Origin: Acidobacteriota bacterium
GTDB lineage: Bacteria; Acidobacteriota; UBA6911
DNA: 64,000 bases
Direction of reading: 5' to 3'
Assembly: GCA_012729555.1 (NCBI GenBank)
Contig: JAAYCX010000057.1
Coordinates: forward strand, 20,821-84,820
Below the pieces are notes generated by a model, which was given only the letters and a program-made list of their open reading frames with translations, searched no databases and had not been told where the DNA came from. The position numbers and the translations under genes were made by a program. Of the stretch, positions 55,838-64,000 are shown in pieces; position 1 is the stretch's first letter, and every line of letters begins with the position of its first letter.

Positions 55838-57388
55838 ATGTCCCACATTAAGCGCGAGACCGTTCTCATCCTCGACTTCGGTTCGCAGTACACCCAGCTC
55901 ATCGCCCGCCGGGTGCGCGAACTCTCCGTCTACTGCGAGATCGTTCCCTACGTGTCTGCATGGGACCGGATCCGGGCGGAACGTCCCGCGGGCCTCATCC
56001 TCTCGGGGGGGCCCGATTCCGTCTGCCGCGCATCGAGCCCCTCCCTCCCCCGCGAGGTCCTCGATGCCGGGATTCCGACCCTGGGGATCTGCTACGGTCT
56101 TCAGCTCCTGGCCCACAGCCTGGGAGGGCGGGTGGTTTCCGGGGGCGAGCGGCGCGAATACGGCCCCGCGCTGGTGAACGTGCGCGCGGCCGACACCCTC
56201 CTCGAAGGCCTCCCCCCCTCCTTCCAGGCATGGATGAGTCACGGCGACCGCGTCGTGGAGCTTCCCCCCGGCTTCCGGCTCACGGCCGAATCGGGGGGCC
56301 TCGTCGCGGCCGCCGGGGACGAGGTGCGGAAGATATGGGGGCTGCAGTTCCACCCCGAAGTGGCGCATACGCCCCTCGGCAGGGACATCCTCGCGAATTT
56401 CGTGACGCGCGCCTGCGGCTGCAGCCGCGACTGGACGATGTCGGCCTTCGTCGAGTCGGCCGTGGCCTCGATCGCGGACCGCATCGGCCCCGAGGGGAGC
56501 GCCCTCTGCGGCCTGAGCGGGGGGGTCGACTCCACCGTGGCCGCCACGCTGGTCCACCGGGCCATCGGCGACCGCCTGATCTGCGTCTTCGTCGACAACG
56601 GGCTCCTGCGCAAGGACGAGTTCGCGTCCGTGCTCGGGATGTACCGGGACGCGCTCCACCTGAAGGTCGTGGGGGTGGACGCCTCGGCCCGCTTCCTCCG
56701 GCGCCTGGAGGGGGTGGAGGACCCGGAGACCAAGCGCCGGATCATCGGAGAGGAGTTCATCCGGGTGTTCGAGGCCCAGGCGCTCGAGCTCGGCAACCCC
56801 CCTTTCCTGGTCCAGGGGACGCTCTACCCCGACGTGATCGAATCGACCTCGGTGCGGGGGCCTTCGGCCGTCATCAAGTCCCACCACAACGTGGGCGGGC
56901 TCCCCGAGGACGTGAAGTTCGAACTGGTCGAGCCGCTGCGGGAGCTGTTCAAGGACGAGGTGCGCCGGGTGGGGGAGGAACTGGGAATGGCCCCGCGCTT
57001 CGTCCACCGCCACCCCTTCCCCGGACCGGGGCTGGCGGTCAGGATCCTCGGGGCCGTCAACCCCGAGCGGCTGGCCGTGCTGCGGGAGGCGGACGCCATC
57101 GCGCTCGAGGAGATCGAGAAGGAGGGGCTCACCGAGGGGCTCTGGCAGGCTTTCGTGGTGCTCCTCCCGATCCGCACCGTGGGGGTCATGGGGGACGACC
57201 GGACGTACGAAAACGTGGCCGCGCTGCGCCTGGTCACCTCGACGGACGGCATGACGGCCGACTGGGCCCGCGCGCCGTACGGGTTGCTGGAACGGATTTC
57301 GGCCCGGATCGTCAACGAGGTCCGGGGGGTCAACCGGGTGGTCTACGACATCACGAGCAAACCCCCCGGGACCATCGAATGGGAGTAG
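55838..57388 (+). CDS. guaA: GMP synthase (glutamine-hydrolysing)
   Basis: 516 residues. The class I glutamine amidotransferase domain has [19 protein letters not shown] and the nucleophile C85 in [16 protein letters not shown]. The ATP pyrophosphatase domain has the P-loop SGGVDS at 227-232, and the dimerisation domain ends with [13 protein letters not shown], the usual C-terminus. It converts XMP to GMP. The ATG at 55838 is preferred to the TTG immediately before it. It is 39 bases downstream of hisG, with an AT-rich spacer. Confidence 0.98.
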   Translation: MSHIKRETVLILDFGSQYTQLIARRVRELSVYCEIVPYVSAWDRIRAERPAGLILSGGPDSVCRASSPSLPREVLDAGIPTLGICYGLQLLAHSLGGRVVSGGERREYGPALVNVRAADTLLEGLPPSFQAWMSHGDRVVELPPGFRLTAESGGLVAAAGDEVRKIWGLQFHPEVAHTPLGRDILANFVTRACGCSRDWTMSAFVESAVASIADRIGPEGSALCGLSGGVDSTVAATLVHRAIGDRLICVFVDNGLLRKDEFASVLGMYRDALHLKVVGVDASARFLRRLEGVEDPETKRRIIGEEFIRVFEAQALELGNPPFLVQGTLYPDVIESTSVRGPSAVIKSHHNVGGLPEDVKFELVEPLRELFKDEVRRVGEELGMAPRFVHRHPFPGPGLAVRILGAVNPERLAVLREADAIALEEIEKEGLTEGLWQAFVVLLPIRTVGVMGDDRTYENVAALRLVTSTDGMTADWARAPYGLLERISARIVNEVRGVNRVVYDITSKPPGTIEWE

Positions 57389-57391
57389 CGG

Positions 57392-60850
<3,459 letters not shown>

Positions 60851-60865
60851 GGCTGGCCGCGGGCG

Positions 60866-62758
<1,893 letters not shown>

Positions 62759-62777
62759 CCGCCCCCTCCCTGGACTC

Positions 62778-64000
62778 CTACGTCCCCGCGACCGGGTGCA
62801 GCCCCTGCTCGAGCTCCGCGAGCGAGGCCTCCCACTGCTGCCCGTCCGCCAGGCGCTTGACCCGGTAGCGTTCCCGCTCGAGCTCGTCCTCCCCGATGAC
62901 GAGGACGTGTTTGGCGCCCATCCGGTTGGCCAGGCGCATCCGGCTCTTGAGGCTGCCGCCGTCAAAATCGACGACGCACGCCATCCCCCGCGCCCTCAGC
63001 CTGCGGGCGATCTCCCCCGCCCTGTCGAGCGCCGCCTCCCCCATGTGCGCCAGGAACAGGTCGGGTTCCCACCGCGCCTCCGCCGCCGCCTTCTCCGGCA
63101 GCGTCATGACCAGCCGGTCCAGCCCCATGGCGAACCCGATCGCGGGGGCCGGCGGGCCGCCGAGCACCTCCGAGAGGCCGTCGTAGCGCCCCCCGCCCAT
63201 GAGGGCGTTCTGCGCCCCCAGCTCCCCGCTCACGATCTCGAACGCGGTGCGCACGTAGTAGTCGAGCCCCCGCACCAGCCGGGGGACGACGGTATGGGAG
63301 ATCCCCGCTCCCTCCAGGCGGCGCCGGACCTCGCTAAAATGCGCGGCGCAGTCCGGGCAGATATGGTCGGTGATCACGGGAAGGAGGGCGATCCCGCCCT
63401 GGCACCCTTCCACCTTGCAGTCGAACACCCGCAGCGGGTTGGTTTCGGCCCGCCGGCGGCAGTCGTCGCAGAACCCGCCCATGCCGCGCCCGAGCTCCGC
63501 CCGCAGCAGGTCCATGTAGGCGGGGCGGCACCGGCGGCACCCGATCGAATTGACGAGGAGTTTCGCCGCGATCCCAAGCTCGTCGAGGATCCCGAGGGCC
63601 ATTTCCATGATCTCGGCGTCGACCGCCGGGTGCTGCGAACCGATCGCCTCCGCCCCGATCTGGTAGAACTGGCGCCAGCGCCCCTTCTGCTTCTTTTCGT
63701 GCCGGAACATCGGGCCGAGGTAGTAGAGCCGGTCGAGTCCCCCCTCCCGGTACAGGGCGCCCTGGATGTAGGCGCGGACGACCGAAGCGGTCGCCTCCGG
63801 GCGCAGGGTCACCGAGCGGCCGCTCTGGTCGCGGAAGGTGTACATCTCCTTGCCGACGATGTCGGTGTCCCCGCCGATCCCGCGCGCGAACAGTTCGGTG
63901 GGCTCGATGACGGGGGTCCGGATCTCCCGGTACCCGTGGCGCTCGAAGATGCGGCGCGCGCACTCCTCCACGAGGCGCCAGCGCTCGGTCTCCCCGGGGA
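62778..64000 (-). CDS. hisS: Histidyl-tRNA synthetase (5' end beyond window)
   Basis: About 407 residues are visible; the frame stays open to the right edge. Class II motifs are present: TLRPEATASVVRAY (motif 2 region), GPMFRHEKKQKGRWRQFYQIGAEAIGS, LVRGLDYYVRTAFEIVSG and AIGFAMGLDRL (motif 3). The C-terminal anticodon-binding domain has PDLFLAHMGEAALDRAGEIA. A cysteine-rich insert (CRRCRPAYMDLL, FCDDCRRRAETNPLRVFDCK, ICPDC) is typical of many bacterial HisRS. A GTG at 63971 is internal. It charges tRNA-His and is probably co-transcribed with mutL. Confidence 0.97.
   Translation of the reverse strand, partial: PGETERWRLVEECARRIFERHGYREIRTPVIEPTELFARGIGGDTDIVGKEMYTFRDQSGRSVTLRPEATASVVRAYIQGALYREGGLDRLYYLGPMFRHEKKQKGRWRQFYQIGAEAIGSQHPAVDAEIMEMALGILDELGIAAKLLVNSIGCRRCRPAYMDLLRAELGRGMGGFCDDCRRRAETNPLRVFDCKVEGCQGGIALLPVITDHICPDCAAHFSEVRRRLEGAGISHTVVPRLVRGLDYYVRTAFEIVSGELGAQNALMGGGRYDGLSEVLGGPPAPAIGFAMGLDRLVMTLPEKAAAEARWEPDLFLAHMGEAALDRAGEIARRLRARGMACVVDFDGGSLKSRMRLANRMGAKHVLVIGEDELERERYRVKRLADGQQWEASLAELEQGLHPVAGT

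Overview
The window is a compact, high-GC chromosomal segment from a diderm (Gram-negative) bacterium. It carries lipid A/LPS machinery (lpxD, lptE, a fused lptF-lptG), a complete tol-pal locus, undecaprenyl recycling (uppP), lipid II flipping (murJ) and two-subunit glycyl-tRNA synthetase. The mix of a fused LptFG permease, a bacterial myo-inositol-1-phosphate synthase, a Pal lipoprotein with an Ig-like insert and GC-rich codon use fits an Acidobacteriota-like lineage best. That placement is inference, because there is no rRNA gene in the window. I see no insertion sequence, prophage, integron or CRISPR array, and no gene-free stretch longer than about 260 bases.

Layout, left to right. 0-3.3 kb: end of lipB and a lipoyl-dependent E2 acyltransferase on +, then a zinc metallopeptidase and a small secreted protein on -. 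3.3-8.6 kb: a TPR protein, tRNA-Leu(CAG), an M50 membrane protease and HU (-), then dcd-lptE-holA (+) and rpsT (-). 8.8-16.5 kb: phoH-ddl, then a YdcH-like protein, psd-pssA-recO-glyQ-glyS. 16.5-21 kb: inositol-phosphate synthase and pyruvate phosphate dikinase converge on a strong shared terminator. 21-27 kb: lpxD (-), murJ-xerD (+) and the LptF-LptG fusion (-). 27-31 kb: recN-miaB-bifunctional nuclease (-). 31-37.9 kb: tolQ-tolR-tolA-tolB-pal-cpoB-ssb-MATE (+). 37.9-43.4 kb: a leftward run of tsaB, rimI, a solute-binding lipoprotein, an HtrA-type protease, a metallo-beta-lactamase-fold protein and a DnaC-like ATPase. 43.5-52.6 kb: mutS, a three-gene membrane glycosylation module, yqeC, a SpoU methyltransferase and rarA (+). 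52.6-54.8 kb: uppP and ornithine aminotransferase (-). 54.9-60.9 kb: hisG-guaA-dnaE (+). 60.9-64 kb: mutL and the truncated hisS (-).

The genes are mostly core housekeeping, arranged in tight co-directional runs with many 4-base ATGA overlaps. Several intergenic regions hold recognisable sigma70-type promoters with 16-18 base spacers (tRNA-Leu, HU, rpsT, phoH, recN, tolQ, tsaB, mutS, ino1).

The most interesting points are: two genes (tolQ and the MBL-fold gene) that appear to start at AUC and AUU codons behind ideal Shine-Dalgarno sequences; face-to-face overlapping tsaB and mutS promoters; the LptF-LptG fusion; a Pal lipoprotein with an extra Ig-like domain; a GT-C / flippase-like / polyprenyl-phosphate GT2 gene trio; and structured non-coding segments upstream of ppdK, ino1 and psd. 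I found nothing that I can confidently call a wholly new system.
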